This document shows, piece by piece, positions 22,538-34,974 of a stretch of DNA of 64,000 bases; within the stretch, counting starts at the first letter, position 1, and each line of letters starts with the position of its first letter. The position numbers were made by a program, and so were the translations under genes. The stretch lies in assembly GCA_014529385.2 (NCBI GenBank), contig CM043971.1, forward strand, positions 91,249,340 through 91,313,339. The letters run 5' to 3'. This stretch comes from Adiantum capillus-veneris. Lineage: Eukaryota > Streptophyta > Polypodiopsida > Polypodiales > Pteridaceae. The notes beneath the pieces are model-generated. The model was not told the DNA's origin and did no database searches. It saw only the letters and a list, made by a program, of their open reading frames with translations.

Positions 22538-25500
22538 ATGAGGATTGTCTCAATGGAATGTGTAGGGGTTAGGAGAACCCCAGTTTCAGCATCAACGGGG
22601 TCGTTTACGGATGCCTTGTGCATGGTGAGGATAATATGCTTATGCTTCAGGAGCATCATCTTTGTGAGAGCCGCATCAGACGATGTGGTCAGATCTTGCG
22701 TAGCCGCTATGAGATATTTTAGTGAGCTGCATTTCGACCTGGTGGTATTCAGGGAGGGGTATGTATGACTATTGCGGATTCATAGCAGCAGGCCATTGTG
22801 GGCAAAGGCAAGGCTCAGTGGATTACTATGCAAGTTCAGGGTTGCCTCATGGGCTTCCTGAACATTTATGCGCCCAATGTGGCAAGTGCACAAGCAGAGT
22901 TTTGGTCTCATATTGTAGAGTCTTTGCCACATGCAGAGCGGTGGTGTGTTGGGGGAGACTTCAATAGGATTGGAGGTAGCCATGCTACTGTACATGGGGC
23001 TGAGTTGGCAGCTTGGGAGCATCTATGTATGACTTTGAGGATCTTTGATGTTTGGTAGCATTCAGGCTTTGTGAGGCCCCCAGACAGCTTGTCTTTCTCT
23101 CGCTCTGACCGCAAAGTAGGAGGAGTGGATCTATCTCGGATAGATCCCTTCTGTGCCAGTGACTACATGTGTGACATGGGTGGATCTGTCCACATTCTGG
23201 CAGGGACTTCTTTTTCCGACCATGCCCCAGTGAGGATCACTGTGACTGAGAGACAAAAAAGGGAGAGCACGATGTTGCGCATCCTTGAGAGGATCTTGTT
23301 GGACTCAGAGCTTAGAGAGCGAGTGGAGGCACTTTGGACAGAGGGCTTGGACACACAGGACACACCTGCTGGTAGACTGGCCTTTGGACTTGCTGAGCTT
23401 AGTCGTTTCTTCTTCGAGTATGCAGCTCGCTTGGCTACAGCCAGGGAGGAAGAGAAGCGCCTCCGACGGGGCATTTCTTCCTTATAGAGGATGTAGGAGC
23501 ATCACCCAGACAATCCTTGGGTGGAGGAGCAATTGCAGCACGCTCGACAGGAGCTTGATAGCATTGAGGAGAGGCATCATGAGTTTGCCTTCCATTGGCA
23601 GGCATCTCAGTGGACCTACGTGGGTGACAGAGTTACTGGGGGGTTCTTTGAGACGGTGGCTCCCAACCATCGCACTCCACTGTCAGCCAATTGAGGGGAC
23701 CGGACGGGTCAGTTGCTTCAGAGCCTGAGGACATGCGTGCAAATGCTATTGACTTTTACCGAGATTTGCGGTCAGTAGCTGAGCCTCAGTCAGAGCGTCA
23801 AGATGCATGCAGAGAGCAGGTTTGGGCACAGATGCCCTGCCTTGTTACTGAGGAGATGCATCAGAGACTATTCCCCTCCAGCTAGAGGAGATCCATGAGG
23901 CCCTTACAGCACTCCCCCGTGGTAGCTGTCCAGGGGTGGATGGTTTGACTCCCAATTTCTTTTTGGAGTACTGGGACTTGCTTGGTTCAGATCTTTGCAC
24001 CTCTTTTCAGTACATCTTGCACACTGGAGAGATGCCTAGCAGCATGAGTGAGGGCTTGATTAAAGATTTACCTTATTCCCAAGGAAGGTAGCTCCTTGGA
24101 TGAGATTCGACAGTGGCAACCGATCACCATTCTTAACTCAGCCTACAAAATTCTAGCAAAGGCTTTGAGTTTGAGGATTCAGCCACTACCAAAGAGCATT
24201 ATACATGGGACCCATACAAGTTTTGTCAAGAAGCGTTGTATCCTTGACAACATCTTCACTTTTTGGTAGGCATCTGCCCTCGCGTGTATCCGAGGTGAGG
24301 ATCTGGTGATACTCCTCGATTTTGAGAAGGCTTACGACAGAGTTGATTGGGACTTCTTGGAGGGCACTCTATGCAGGATGGGTTTCTCAGATGCTTCGAT
24401 AGAGGTGTGTCAGCTCTCTACAGGCGTACACACAGTCAAGTGCTCTTGGCAGGAGGACGAGGGGAGCGCTTCATGCTCCCACAATTGGTTAGACAGGGTT
24501 GCCCTCTAGCCCCCTTCCTCTTTATGTTCTATGCTGAGGCGATGAGCAGATTTTTGGCTTCACAGCAGGATGGCTTGCGAGGTTTAGAGCTTCCGATTAG
24601 GGGAGACGAGCTACTGGACGTTGAGTTGGCCAATCTGCACAGGTGTGAGCAAGCTCTAGAGAGGTGTTTTGTTGTCCATCGGGCGCACTGATCAATTGGA
24701 GGAAGACAGTGGCTTTCTCGGTTGGCGGTGCTTCTACGCTTGATTGTTCCCCACGAGAGGGCTTCAGGTGGATCCCCCCAAGGACTCCAATACGATATTT
24801 GGGTTGTCAGGTTGGCTTAGACTTGTCTCCTAAGTAGCAAATTTCTCCCCTCCTCCTGTCCATTAGGAGGAAGTTGCTGCATTGGAGTTATGCACGGCTC
24901 TCTATGGCAGGCATAGTTGTAGCGGTCAACCAGATGTTGTTGGCTATTATGTGGTATATCACGTCATGCTGGATCTTCTCGAGCTCCTATATCAGCCAGT
25001 TGGAGAGGCTGATCAGGAACTTTTATGGTCAGGGCGCGACACCTTGCCCGGGCGAAAGTAGCTTGGCAGGTCATCACCTTACCAAGTTCTTAGGGGGGGC
25101 TGGGGATCATCGATCCAGCACAGAAGAGTAGAGCCCTTCTTGGGAAGTTTGTGGTGAAAGGACTGCTTCTAGGGGAGGAGCCCTAGAAGGATTTGTTGCT
25201 TCACCGGCTTCGAGCTCGTATGCCCTAGGCAGGTTGCCCCTTGGAGCCCTTCCATCGGGTGGATTTTTAAAGAGATGCGTAGAGTTGGTTTGAGCAGGAG
25301 GATGGAGGACCGTTTTACTGCAAGCTTGCTTAGATCCTAGGAGCGGTTGAGGAGTGGCCTAGAGTAGCATCAACCCACCTGCACAGAGGAGCAATTGAGA
25401 CAGCCCCTTGTTTGGAACCCCTTGGTCAGCACTTAGAGGGGCCACCTGGTTGGTAGTAGGCCTCATGTTTCTTGGGGTCCCATGGCAGAGAGTCCAGCCC

Positions 25501-26795
25501 GCACTCTTGGTGACTGGCTTCAATTTTCAGGTTTGTCCAAGGAGGCTCAGAGCATCCAACTACGAGGCATGAGAGGTGTGCAGAGCATGTGCCAAGACAT
25601 TACAGAGGCTTTACCAGCTGAGTGGCTCACCCCTCTAGACAGGCTCCTAGATGGATGGGGGCCTTCATGCGACTGGAGGTCCTCATCGCAGTTCGGGCTT
25701 GCTTGGAGTCCATACTTCGAATGTTTTTTGAGATCCAGGGAGAGGGTCGCCTTCACAGAGTCTCAGGCGAGGCTCCACAGGTTGTAGAGTGTTCCTTTCA
25801 GAGGATGCGAGTTTTAGGCATCTGTGGGAGGACCTATGTCATAGATCCTTACCTTGCAGATCTTGAGACAGGATACTAGCGACTTTGGGCTTGGAACAGC
25901 TGCCCTCTACCTCGAGTGCAGTGGGACCCTGGAGAGTGGTTCTGGAGAGACCCCTTCTCTGCAACCGATCACCATGGGATCCCATTCTTTCAGTACACAG
26001 TTCAACTAGGGCGTCACATACTGGCAGCACCGAGGGAGGCTCGCCCTGCTGCAACATTTCATTGGCAGGAGGAGGGTCTCACACCTCAATTCTTGTCAGG
26101 TTTCTAGGAGAGGTTGTAGGACTCTAGACAGCCAAGGAGAGTCACTGTGTTCCAGTGGCTTGTTGCACACAGAGCTACAGCAGTTGGGAGCTGACTAGTG
26201 CACAATGGTTTTTTGCCAACCTGTGCAGCTTGTGGCCAGCCTTTGGAGAGTCAAAGACACTGCCTGTGGGACTGCCCCATGGCACAACAGGTTTGGCTTC
26301 AGGTTCTTCGGCTGATGCTGCTCTTCCCACAGCTCGACAGCCCACTTGGGGTGCTATAGCCTGGTCCACTCTTACGGGCCCGCCCTCCAATTTGAGTTGG
26401 TTTCCATCAGCAGGATGACAGTGATCCAGGGGGTTCGACCTACACTTCAACTTGCCACAGAGCTTACCCCCCAAGAGTGGTGCAGTGAGAGAGAGGTGTG
26501 TTGGGAGCTCATATGTGTCCTGACACTATGGTTCATTTGGCAGGCCCGCTGCTTCCGCACCTACGAGGCTCGCCCTGTCCCACCGACAGAGACAGTTCGT
26601 GATTTTTGGTTGGAGCTGATTCACACTCTCAGGGGCTGGTTTGAGAGACTCCAGGGCAGTTCCGACTGCACGTGGGAGCGTAGAGAGGTTTTCTTGCGAC
26701 TCTGGCACCCAGGGCCTTTCTTCACAATGGTCCAGGGTGCACCCAGATGGCACTACCATCCACATGGGTGGCTCTTTCCTCCTCTCATCCTGTGA
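22538..26795 (+). pseudogene. LINE-A copy 2 ORF2 (endonuclease, RT, zf-RVT)
   Basis: Endonuclease motifs VGGDFN (about 22950-22970), VDLSRIDPF (about 23120-23150) and FSDHAPVRI (about 23212-23240) are readable; the N-terminus is frameshifted. RT landmarks: QPITILNSAYKILAKALSLRI (about 24118-24180), LLDFEKAYDRVDWDFL (24310-24360), and a VRQGCPLAP block (24487-24510). The FADD box is removed by an in-place deletion: ELLDVELANLHRCEQAL (about 24605-24660) runs straight over it, where copy 3 has extra residues. zf-RVT pattern CAACGQPLESQRHCLWDCP (about 26220-26280). Many stops, frequently TAG. The protein cannot be active. Confidence 0.88.
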
Positions 26796-26964
26796 TTTAG
26801 CCCCCATTGTACATATTCTGTTTTTTCATTGGGAGAGTCTCCCCTTGTTGTTGATGTAGCCCTCTCTAGTAGAGGTGGTTGTAGCCCTATGGTGTTAATC
26901 CCTGCTGCACACACACTTTTCTTGACCTACTGCACAATTTTTTTATTACAAGACCTGCTGCGCG

Positions 26965-26975
26965 CACACACAGAC

Positions 26976-27053
<78 letters not shown>

Positions 27054-27055
27054 CC

Positions 27056-27114
<59 letters not shown>
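26965..27114. repeat. Compound microsatellite (CA)n-C7-(TC)n
   Basis: CA repeats to 27050, seven C, then TC repeats 27059-27114. It lies between LINE-A copy 2 and LINE-B. Open frames through it on either strand are artefacts of the repeat. Confidence 0.98.
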
Positions 27115-27121
<7 letters not shown>

Positions 27122-27661
27122 GACACAAACACCCTTTCTAAGCCCCACTCCATCATCCGCATCTGCCCAAAAGGCACAATAGTGGAGTTGTGTCTTGGAA
27201 GCTCGCCTCCGCCAACCGTGCTTCTGCCAGTGGGCGATCGTCATCGCTGTCAGATGATGGCTTCTTCACACAACAAAACACCCTCCAGGACGTTGAAGGC
27301 GACTTTCATGCTCACACACAAACGGATCACTCACACTTCATTGTGTGATGTTTACATACCCTAGCCGGGTGATGCTCTCTCCGGATTGATGATTTTGTTA
27401 GAGTTAGCCTATGCTATGAATACCTCTTACATCCCTAGTGACACATCTCCAAGTTGACTGAACCACCGAAATGCGAGCAGTTTCTACCTTAGGGCAGTTC
27501 CTAGCATAGTGAACTATTCGACAACATTTGTATTAGGAGTTGGGAAAACAAGGCAAACACCACCCCTTGCCGAAAGGCACCAAATCTTCTTATATTTAGG
27601 TCCAAATATTTGGGGATGGACCTATTCATGTTCCACAATATACATATCTTTACATCCAAGC
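27115..27661. other. No gene recognised; probably the LINE-B 5' UTR
   Basis: There is no recognisable protein frame. It lies immediately upstream of the LINE-B ORF1 and may be its leader, though the element's 5' boundary and TSD could not be found. Confidence 0.4.
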
Positions 27662-28531
27662 CTGCTCTTCCTCCAAAAGCAAGCTAGCAAAGAGGAACAA
27701 TGGAAAGCAGAGAAAGAGGACATGCGGGCTGAAATCGACGTGCTCAAAGGGGAGGTATCGGCCCTTAAAAAAGAGCTGGCTGAAGTTAAGACAAGAGGGG
27801 AACTTGAAAAAGGAGAAACTTAGCCCTCAGTGATCGAACTACTCAAGAAAGAGCTTGCAGAGGTGCGATCGCTGAATGTCCTCGAAGAAGGAGAGCTTCA
27901 ACCCTCTGTCATTGAAGAGCTTAACACGATTAAGGAACAAGTGCGAGCCATCAAAGAAGGTGGGGAGCAACAAAAAGAAATGACGACCTCGTGGGTGGAT
28001 GTCATCACAAAGACCCAACAAAAAGCAGAAAAGGCCTAAAAATGGATCGAGATTGTCAAGAAAGGAAAAGGCAAGGAAATAGCCCCCACCCCCACACCAA
28101 CCATCATCAACTTGACACTAGAAGAGAAGCAAAGGAGACGTGTGCGGGTCTTACACGTAAGAATATGTGGTCTCAGAGACCAAGATAATGTGGATAAAGA
28201 GGTGAAAGAACTCATGACTCTAGTGGGAGTCAACGAGCAAACGCATACGAGGGCTTGGAGAGTGGGCACTAAAAAAAGTGGGAGCAACGGAGAAACCTCG
28301 AAGGAAAGGGCACTCATTCTCCGCTTCCCCTCCATGGAAGCGAAGAAGGATTTCTTGTAGAAGAGACCGACCCTAAAGAAGACTGGCATCTTTCTTGGAG
28401 ATGACCTCACCCTCCCACAGATTGCTCATATGCAAGAAGTAACGCCGGAAATTAGAGCAGCAAGGGAAAAGGGGAAGATTGCTTTTTACTGGGATGGAAA
28501 GGTGGTGGTACTGGAGCGACGCCCCGCATGA
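27662..28531 (+). pseudogene. LINE-B ORF1 (coiled coil plus RRM-like and C-terminal domains)
   Basis: A single frame throughout, interrupted by stops at 27821-27823 (TAG), 28037-28039 (TAA) and 28358-28360 (TAG). The N-terminal half is a charged coiled coil (EEQWKAEKEDMRAEIDVLKG) with a 26-codon unit duplicated in tandem (units begin near 27767 and 27845; core KKELAEV...GE..PSVIE). The second half, RRRVRVLHVRICGLRD to DDLTLPQIAHM and AREKGKIAFYWDG, has the order and spacing of the RRM and C-terminal domains of L1 ORF1p (Transposase_22 type). The comparison is from memory of the family; a profile search would decide. The TAG at 27821 corresponds to a CAA codon in the second repeat unit. Confidence 0.72.
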
Positions 28532-28561
28532 CGGTGCGAGACCTATGGGACCACACTGAAG

Positions 28562-31500
28562 ATGGCAACCTGGAACTGTAATGGGTCACTCCGTCTTGAT
28601 GTAGGGCCCTTTGAGGATAGTTTCACAGGGAGAGACATCATTTTCTACTCTGAGACGCATCAAGCACCTGGGCAATCCATGCCACAGCTAAGCGGATATA
28701 AATGGGAGATAGCCTGCAGACAGGAGACCAGATCGGAGCATCGAGGACGGGGCTCAGGTGGAGTAGCAGTTCTATTCAGGGAGGAGTTGTAGCCACTGAT
28801 ATATATACCATGCAAGGATGAAAAGGCTAGGTACATGTGGGTGAGGCTCAAGGCAGAGATGGACACATACCTCTACATTGCTATTTGTTACTTTCCTCCT
28901 AGTACGTCAGTATATGCATCACCTAGAGGACAATCCCCCTTTTCTATTTTGGATAATGACATATGGGAGTTTTCCAAGGATGGTGACATTATCATACTAG
29001 GGGATTTCAATGCTAGGACTGCCCACCACCAGACAATATTTTATGATACTTCCGAGGAGATGCTTAAGGAGCTAGACGTCATTGAGATGGGTCTATCCAG
29101 ACTATCACAAGATGAGGAATACACTGAATATGGTAGATACTTGATAGATATGGGAACCGCACATAGATTGGCCATTGTGAAAGGCCTACAAAGATTTTCG
29201 ACAGCTGGAGGTTTTACTTGCTTTCCACACCGACATGGTGCCAGCACAATGGATTATGTTATGGCCCAGCCAGGTCTGGTTCCATTCTTTCAGGATTTCA
29301 TGGTGGGTACTAGGCCAGTTGGAGTAGCAGTTGATCATGCTATCTTGTCTTTCACCCTAACCTTTCAGTTCAGCACAGCTCCATTAGGAGAGGTTCTCAC
29401 ACACACTCGGTATACCTTCATGAGGGAGACGGATTCTGTGTATATGGATGAGATATACAGGCAGCTATGCACCCAGGAGCCGGGACGGCCACTAGATGAA
29501 CTCACTCAGATACTGACAGAGACGCTCCATGATGCAGCAACAGAGGCATATCCCCATAGCCAGCCCACACAGAGACAATCTAGGAGCATGCCCTAGAACA
29601 GTTGGTATGATGAGGAGTGTAGAGAGACGAGGATCAAATTACAGAGGGAAGTGCTCATGGATATTACCACACATAGATAGTCACGGATTATCTTTCACCG
29701 CCTAGTGCGACGAAAGAAAAGGGCTTATCTATCTCAACTAGAGCGGGATTTGTATCAGTTATTTATAAGTCAAGACTCAGGCGAAGCATGGAGGTTATTC
29801 CACGAGCATTCACCACCACCAACGGTCACCTCCACTGAGACATGGGGGGAATATGCCACATCTCTCTACACAGCATCAGGGCAACCACCTCTGGCAGACC
29901 CACTATAGACATGCCCGAAGAGATGTTCTTTCTTTACTGCCGAGAGGGTAAGGAAAGTCATTGACAGGATGAAGACAAGGAGAGCACATGATCATGATGG
30001 CTGGTAGCAGAGCAGTTCATCCATGCCAGAGATATGCTTGTAGAGCTCCTGGCTATGATGTTTAATCGAGCCATGTATTTTCAAGTCAGGAGATCCCACG
30101 ATTCCCGCGAATTATCGCACCATCATGGTTGGTCACACATTAGCCAGGTTATATGCATCTGTTCTTGAGCAGGAGCTGAGTAGATGGGCAGAGCGAGAGG
30201 GCATAAGAGCACCAGGGCAAGCAGGTTTCAAGAGAGGTTTCTCTACTCTTGACCAGATTCTGACACTCACAGCTATTATTGAGGAGGGTAGACACCATGG
30301 CAAGAGGATCTATTGTAGCTTTGTGGATTTCCGCAAAGCTTTTGACACAGTGCCGAGAGCCAGACTTATACGCAAACTACAGGACATGGGTGTGCCTACA
30401 GAGCTGATATGGGGTATTCTGGCTCTATACAGGACAGTGATGGGGCGGGTACGCACCACTAAGGGAATGTCTAACATGGTCCACTCCACTATTAGAGTAA
30501 AGCAGGGATGCCCCCTATCCCCGACTCTTTTTGGGATGTATGTGGATGAGTTTTCGGACTATGTAGAGCGTTAGGGGGACAGGGGGGCTCAGCTAGCAGG
30601 GACATGGATTCCGCTGTTACTGTATGTTGATGTTTTCTTGCTGATTTTTGACTCTCCAGAGGGGTTGCAACGTCATTTGGATGCTTTGCATACATTTGCT
30701 CGTGACAGTGGATTGTCTGTCAATCTTGGGAAAACCAAGGTTATGGTGTTCAACACCACACCACAGTGGGTCAGGAGGTCGGCACCCACATTTACGTATG
30801 GCCAGGAGACTGTGGAGTAGACAAATGTATATACTTATCTTGGGGTAGTCTTCGGTGGACTGGCGTTTTCACTAAGGAGAGCATCAAAGACTAGACCGAC
30901 GAGAGCATATGCAGCTTTGGGAGGACTCGAGAGGATGTGTTCACAGGTTCAATTTCAGGAACCGCAAACAAAGCTTTGGCTTTTTGACACTCTAGTGACT
31001 CCAGCTATGCTCTATGGAGTTCAGGTGTGGGGACCCTCAGTAGACCGCCATGGGAGATCTGGCAACACAGATGGATGGAGATGTATGGAGAGGCTGGTCT
31101 CTATGATCGCTCGGATGATTCGGGCTAAGGCCTCAGTATCACATGAGATTACCCGAGCCGAGCCAGCCGCCCCCCCCCCCTTGGTGGAGGCATTGACTAG
31201 ATCAGTATCCTTTACGCTCGGCTTGCCCTGGAGTCATCTCGACAACTAGCTCTACAAGGCGATACAGCATGTTGGTATGGACAGATGACCATGTTGGTAT
31301 GGACAGATGACAACATTGTTTCAGTCGCATAGTCTCAACATGGATAGATTACCTCTGCTTCAATACTCTCTGGATGCACCCTCCCTGTCTCTTACACGGA
31401 CAGAGATCACCAGACTCATACATCAGGATCTGATTCAGCTAGATACCAAGAGCACATGGATACAGCCGACACAGGAGTTGGGCACGAAGATGGCCTTCTA

Positions 31501-32054
31501 CAGAGAGCATCTTCTCCAACTCATGGAGGACGGCTTTGTGACTAGGCCTGCATACATGGATACACACTTATCTCATGGGATAAGATGCGCTACTGGACAG
31601 ATACGCACATCCTCACATCAGCTCCGGATCGAGCAAGGCCGATTTCGAGGGGTGCCGGCAGGGGCATGGATATGTCACCTATGTAAATTAGAGCCAGAGA
31701 CAGAGCTGCACTACACATGTCATTACTATGAGATACGCGACCGCTTCGACTGCCTGTTTAGAGAAGGTTTCAGACCTTTTTCTAGAGTCATGCTACAAGG
31801 ATCAGAGGTGTCTCGGATTGTTCCTACTAGAGCTGCGCACACATAGGGAGAGCTTGTTGAGGACATCAAGGGAAAGACAGTCTCAGAGACGAATCACAGA
31901 TTTCTTTACACCAGCCAAAGGAGGCCAACGGAGCAGTCCTTACATCAGATCTCAGAGCCTACTCATACTAGAGGTATGCTGTATGCTGCTTGACCGAGCC
32001 ACTGAGCTTAGTAGATCCAGACGCCCACGACCTCGGAGGGTCTCCCACTACTGA
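28562..32054 (+). pseudogene. LINE-B ORF2 (APE endonuclease and reverse transcriptase)
   Basis: Starts MATWNCNGSL. Endonuclease motifs: FYSETHQAPG (about 28640), the catalytic IILGDFNART (about 28990-29020), ASTMDYVM (about 29242-29265) and AVDHAILSF (about 29326-29355). RT motifs: YRTIMVGHTLARLYASVLE, FVDFRKAFDTVPRARL (about 30320-30365), IRVKQGCPLSPTLFGMYVDE (about 30494-30550), and an active-site box read as YVDV (about 30623-30634) where YADD is expected. A C-terminal Cys/His segment WICHLCKLEPETELHYTCHYY lies near 31670-31730. The frame stays the same over nearly all of 28562-31846 and is broken almost only by TAG codons (28790, 29594, 29906, 30572, 30818, 31247). Confidence 0.85.
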
Positions 32055-32365
32055 CAAAGGCTGCAACAGAAGATATAGATCACTATACCTCGACATGCAA
32101 GACGCCCAACTAGAGTACTGACCATGGAGGAGGTCGATGAGATCCGACAGCGACCGATGAGAGATTTCATTCTGAACCACCCCCCCCCCCCCCCCCCCCA
32201 TTTTCTTTTCTCCTTAGTGTTTTAGTGTTAGTTCTTTGTAACTTTGTAATTTCCGTACTCAGACATGGTATCAAATTCACCAATTGTAACTTTTTGGTCT
32301 CATAGGTCATTCTCGCCTTTTGAAGACGTTAATATAACATTTCATTTCATTTCATTTTCTGAGAT

Positions 32366-32522
32366 AGAGAGAGAGTCCCAACGACAGATTACAGATTTCT
32401 TTTCACTAGATATGGGACAACCAGAGGAGCAGTCATTATTGCAGAGCTCAGCCCACACTCATTCGACCACTACCGGCACTCTCGTCGACCGAGCACTGGA
32501 GCTACGAAGATCTAGACGGCCA
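32366..32522 (+). mobile_element. LINE-B partial duplicate of the ORF2 end
   Basis: Directly after the pentanucleotide tail, sequence encoding SQRQITDFFSLDMG and LVDRALELRRSRRPH repeats the end of LINE-B ORF2 (SQRRITDFFTPAKG and LLDRATELSRSRRPR at 31875-32040). It is a second, 5'-truncated copy head to tail with the first. It ends where LINE-A copy 3 begins. Confidence 0.72.
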
Positions 32523-32698
32523 CACTTCACAAAAACCTATAAACTTCTACAAGCTGTCCCACTTTTATCGGGCTGAAATTCCTCTACTCTAACCCAATTT
32601 CGGCAACATAACCACAACAGAGACGGACAAAATCCCAAGTAAGCATTGACTTTCCACGCACTTTAGAGCACTTTGCAAAACCTAGCGAGAAATTGCAT

Positions 32699-32898
32699 GT
32701 CGCGTGACACATCCAACCCTATGCGTCCGTGGACAAGCTACAACACGACAAGGGTTCAGTCAGTCCAGTCAGTCTAGATTAGAGGTGATTTGGCACTTTT
32801 GTAAGTCTATTCGTAGACCATGCATGCCCAGTCACTTAGAGTAGATCCATATCCTCTGGTTGCACACAGCATGATCATCAGTATTCCCATCAGAATCC
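32699..32898 (+). repeat. Gyp1 5' LTR, truncated
   Basis: About 200 bp beginning TGTCGCGTGACACATCC match the first 200 bp of the 3' LTR (36057-36257) with few differences. After CAGAATCC the two diverge, so about 1 kb of this LTR, and possibly the primer-binding site, is missing. Confidence 0.88.
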
Positions 32899-33092
32899 AT
32901 TAGAATTGCGCCCGCGGAAAGGAGTAGAACTCGGGTGAAGAGAAGATCCTTCTCAAACACGATTTGCAAGCGAAAGAAAACCCTCAAGACCTTCAAGAAC
33001 CTCAAGAACCTCAAGACCCTCAAGAACCCAAGAACCCAAGACCCTCAAGAAACCAAGTTCCTCGTGAACTTAAGAACCAAAGATCATAGTGC

Positions 33093-34667
33093 ATGGTCAT
33101 CACCCGAAGCGGAATGCATACTTCACATACAGGTGGTGAGCATGAGAGAGGCGACGAAGAGTTCTCCCCACCAAGAGCTTTTTCCGACCCTCCCCCTTTG
33201 CCATCTATGCCACAGGTTGTACCAACTTCCATGGAGATGATGGTCAAGTCAATTTTGGACATGATGACCCAAAAACAAGAAGCCAATCGTGAAGCGACTC
33301 GCCTTGCGATGGCACAACAAGAAGCGAATCGAATTGCGTTGGTACAACAAGAAGCAAATTACATTGCTTTAGAACGCGAGCGCGATTAACGAAAAGAAAG
33401 AAAAGCACAAAGAAAGGAGTAACGAGAAGCTCAAAAAGCAGCCTTGGAGGCCGAGCGTGAAGCTCAAAGAGTGGCCTTGGAGGTCGAGCGTGAGGCTCAA
33501 AGAGAACTACGCACTCAAAAATTGGTTCGACAAGTACTTGCCGCGAAGTCCTAACCAACCAAAGATCGTGGGAGTTCCTCAAGTGGCGCAAGCCACGATG
33601 CGGATTCCAACCATCCAGTCACAGAGAAGTTGACTTTAAGTAAGTATGATGGTAAGATGGATACTACCGTTATTCATTCTTGGTTGCATCAATTTAATGC
33701 TTATTTTGCGATAACTAAGAAGACAGGAAACAACAAAGTTTTGACGGAAGCCATGTACCTTGCCGGTGATGCCATCAACTGGTACCACGCATGGCAAGAG
33801 GCACAGTTAGCCGCGCACCTAGAGGAAGCCGACGAATTCACGCCCCTTTCCTTCAATTGGGTTGATTTCCAAGACAAGCTCAAGGCACGGTTTATGCCAC
33901 CTCAGTACCTCGCACGATTGAAGGACGATTGGCACGCTCTCAAGCAAAATGGTATGCCGGTTATGTCTTTTTCTAATCATGTTTTGCAGCTAGGTACCCA
34001 ATTGCGCAAGTCGGATGATGAACACAAAGAGGCATTTCTTTTTGGGTTAGACGACTATATCAAGTTTGATGTAGAAGTCTTCGACCCAATCGATCTCAAC
34101 AAGGCAGTAGCGATTGCTCTCGCACAGGAGATAAAGCACAACAAGGGAAAGCCTAAGGAGAACAAGACTTCTACAAGTACCTCGCAGACTTCTCAGAACC
34201 CTCAAAAGGGTAAGAACGGTAAGAATGGTAAGAACGGTAACTCTTCTAACCAATCTTCCAACAGTCTCTCAAAAAAGAATTCTTCCAATGAATCTAAGGG
34301 TAAGGCTAACACAATTGCTAAACCTAAGCTTACTCCAGATGAAAAGGTAGCACAAGGAATCGTAGGAGGATACATCACGTCGGAAGAGCAAAGCACTTAT
34401 TCTAAGGAAGGTCGTTGTTTTCATTGTCACATTAAGGGTCACATAAAAACAACATGTCCTAAGCTTGAAATGAATGAATCTAAAGAATCCACGGAACACA
34501 CTTTCTCTGTCAATGCAATTAATGATAACACGACTGTCCCCCAAGTTTCTCTTGACCCTCCCATTGACGATTCTCTCATTAAATGTTATGGTCAGGTGTC
34601 AGGGCAGCGTTTTGTCAGATTGTTTGACCCATGTAGTATGTATGATGTGATCAGTCCCTCTCGTTGA
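33093..34667 (+). pseudogene. Gyp1 gag with CCHC knuckle and start of protease
   Basis: The same start context as Gyp2 (MVITRSGMHTS versus MVKTRSGMNTS). A coiled-coil-like stretch of repeated QQEANRIAL and AQR.ALE.ERE units (33270-33510) is followed by three in-frame TAA stops (33387, 33420, 33552). A clean 345-codon frame begins at 33630 with the retrotransposon gag domain (LSKYDGKMDTTVIHSWLHQF, PPQYLARLKDDWHALKQNG), a Lys/Asn/Ser-rich linker, the zinc knuckle CFHCHIKGHIKTTC (about 34416-34458), and a protease motif decayed to FDPCSMYDVIS (FDSGSSQDVIS in Gyp2), which removes the catalytic D-S-G triad. Confidence 0.85.
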
Positions 34668-34974
34668 GAGAGCCCGCCTAGAAGTTAGTCAGAAATCTCC
34701 TCTCAAGGTCTCTGGCTTTGTTCCCGGTATGGACTCTCTCATTACGCAGGAGTGTCTTGGTGTGTTGTTTACAATTCAACAAGCTGCCTTCACTAGAAGA
34801 TTTTTTGTCTCTCCTCTCTCAGGATGTGATATGATTTTGGGCATTAGATGATTTCGTGATCTTAACCCTCTCATTGATCGGGCGGCTAACACTTTCACTC
34901 TCTATGCCAAAAGTGATTCTCCCATTGTCATTCGTGGAGAGAACATTGTTCATTCTCCCTCTCTCATTGCTAAT

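Larger units (their letters stand above)
20218..26892 (+). mobile_element. LINE-A copy 2, about 6.7 kb including a MITE
   Basis: C-rich 5' UTR (20218-20575), ORF1 (20576-22533), ORF2 (22538-26795), and a 3' UTR with the family palindrome GGGAGAGTCTCCCC (26831-26844) and TGTAGCCCT boxes, truncated just before the terminal segment found in copies 1 and 3. It is antisense to the host gene intron it occupies. Unlike copy 1 it keeps the endonuclease and RT palm. The start begins with the same (G/T)GCGCTCGCT-type sequence as copy 1. I could not find a convincing TSD. Confidence 0.9.
27662..32365 (+). mobile_element. LINE-B: non-LTR element with L1-ORF1p-like ORF1 and an ATTTC-repeat tail
   Basis: ORF1 (about 27662-28531), ORF2 (28562 to about 32054), a 3' UTR with a 20-base C tract (32180-32199), and a terminal (CATTT)n tail at about 32338-32361. 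A second copy on the other strand (46394-47590) shares the 3' sequence GGTCTCATAGGTCATT and the same pentanucleotide tail, which defines the family's 3' end. Both RT and ORF1 differ strongly from LINE-A. It is antisense to the host gene in whose intron it lies. Confidence 0.85.

Noticed and set aside
26829-27182. Open frames across the CA/TC microsatellite
   Set aside because: Dinucleotide repeats lack stops in every frame; no coding meaning.
27662-31846. TAG read as an amino acid (recoding or altered code)
   Set aside because: Sister copies and repeat units have CAG or CAA at the same sites, so the TAGs are mutations; the host gene exons contain none.
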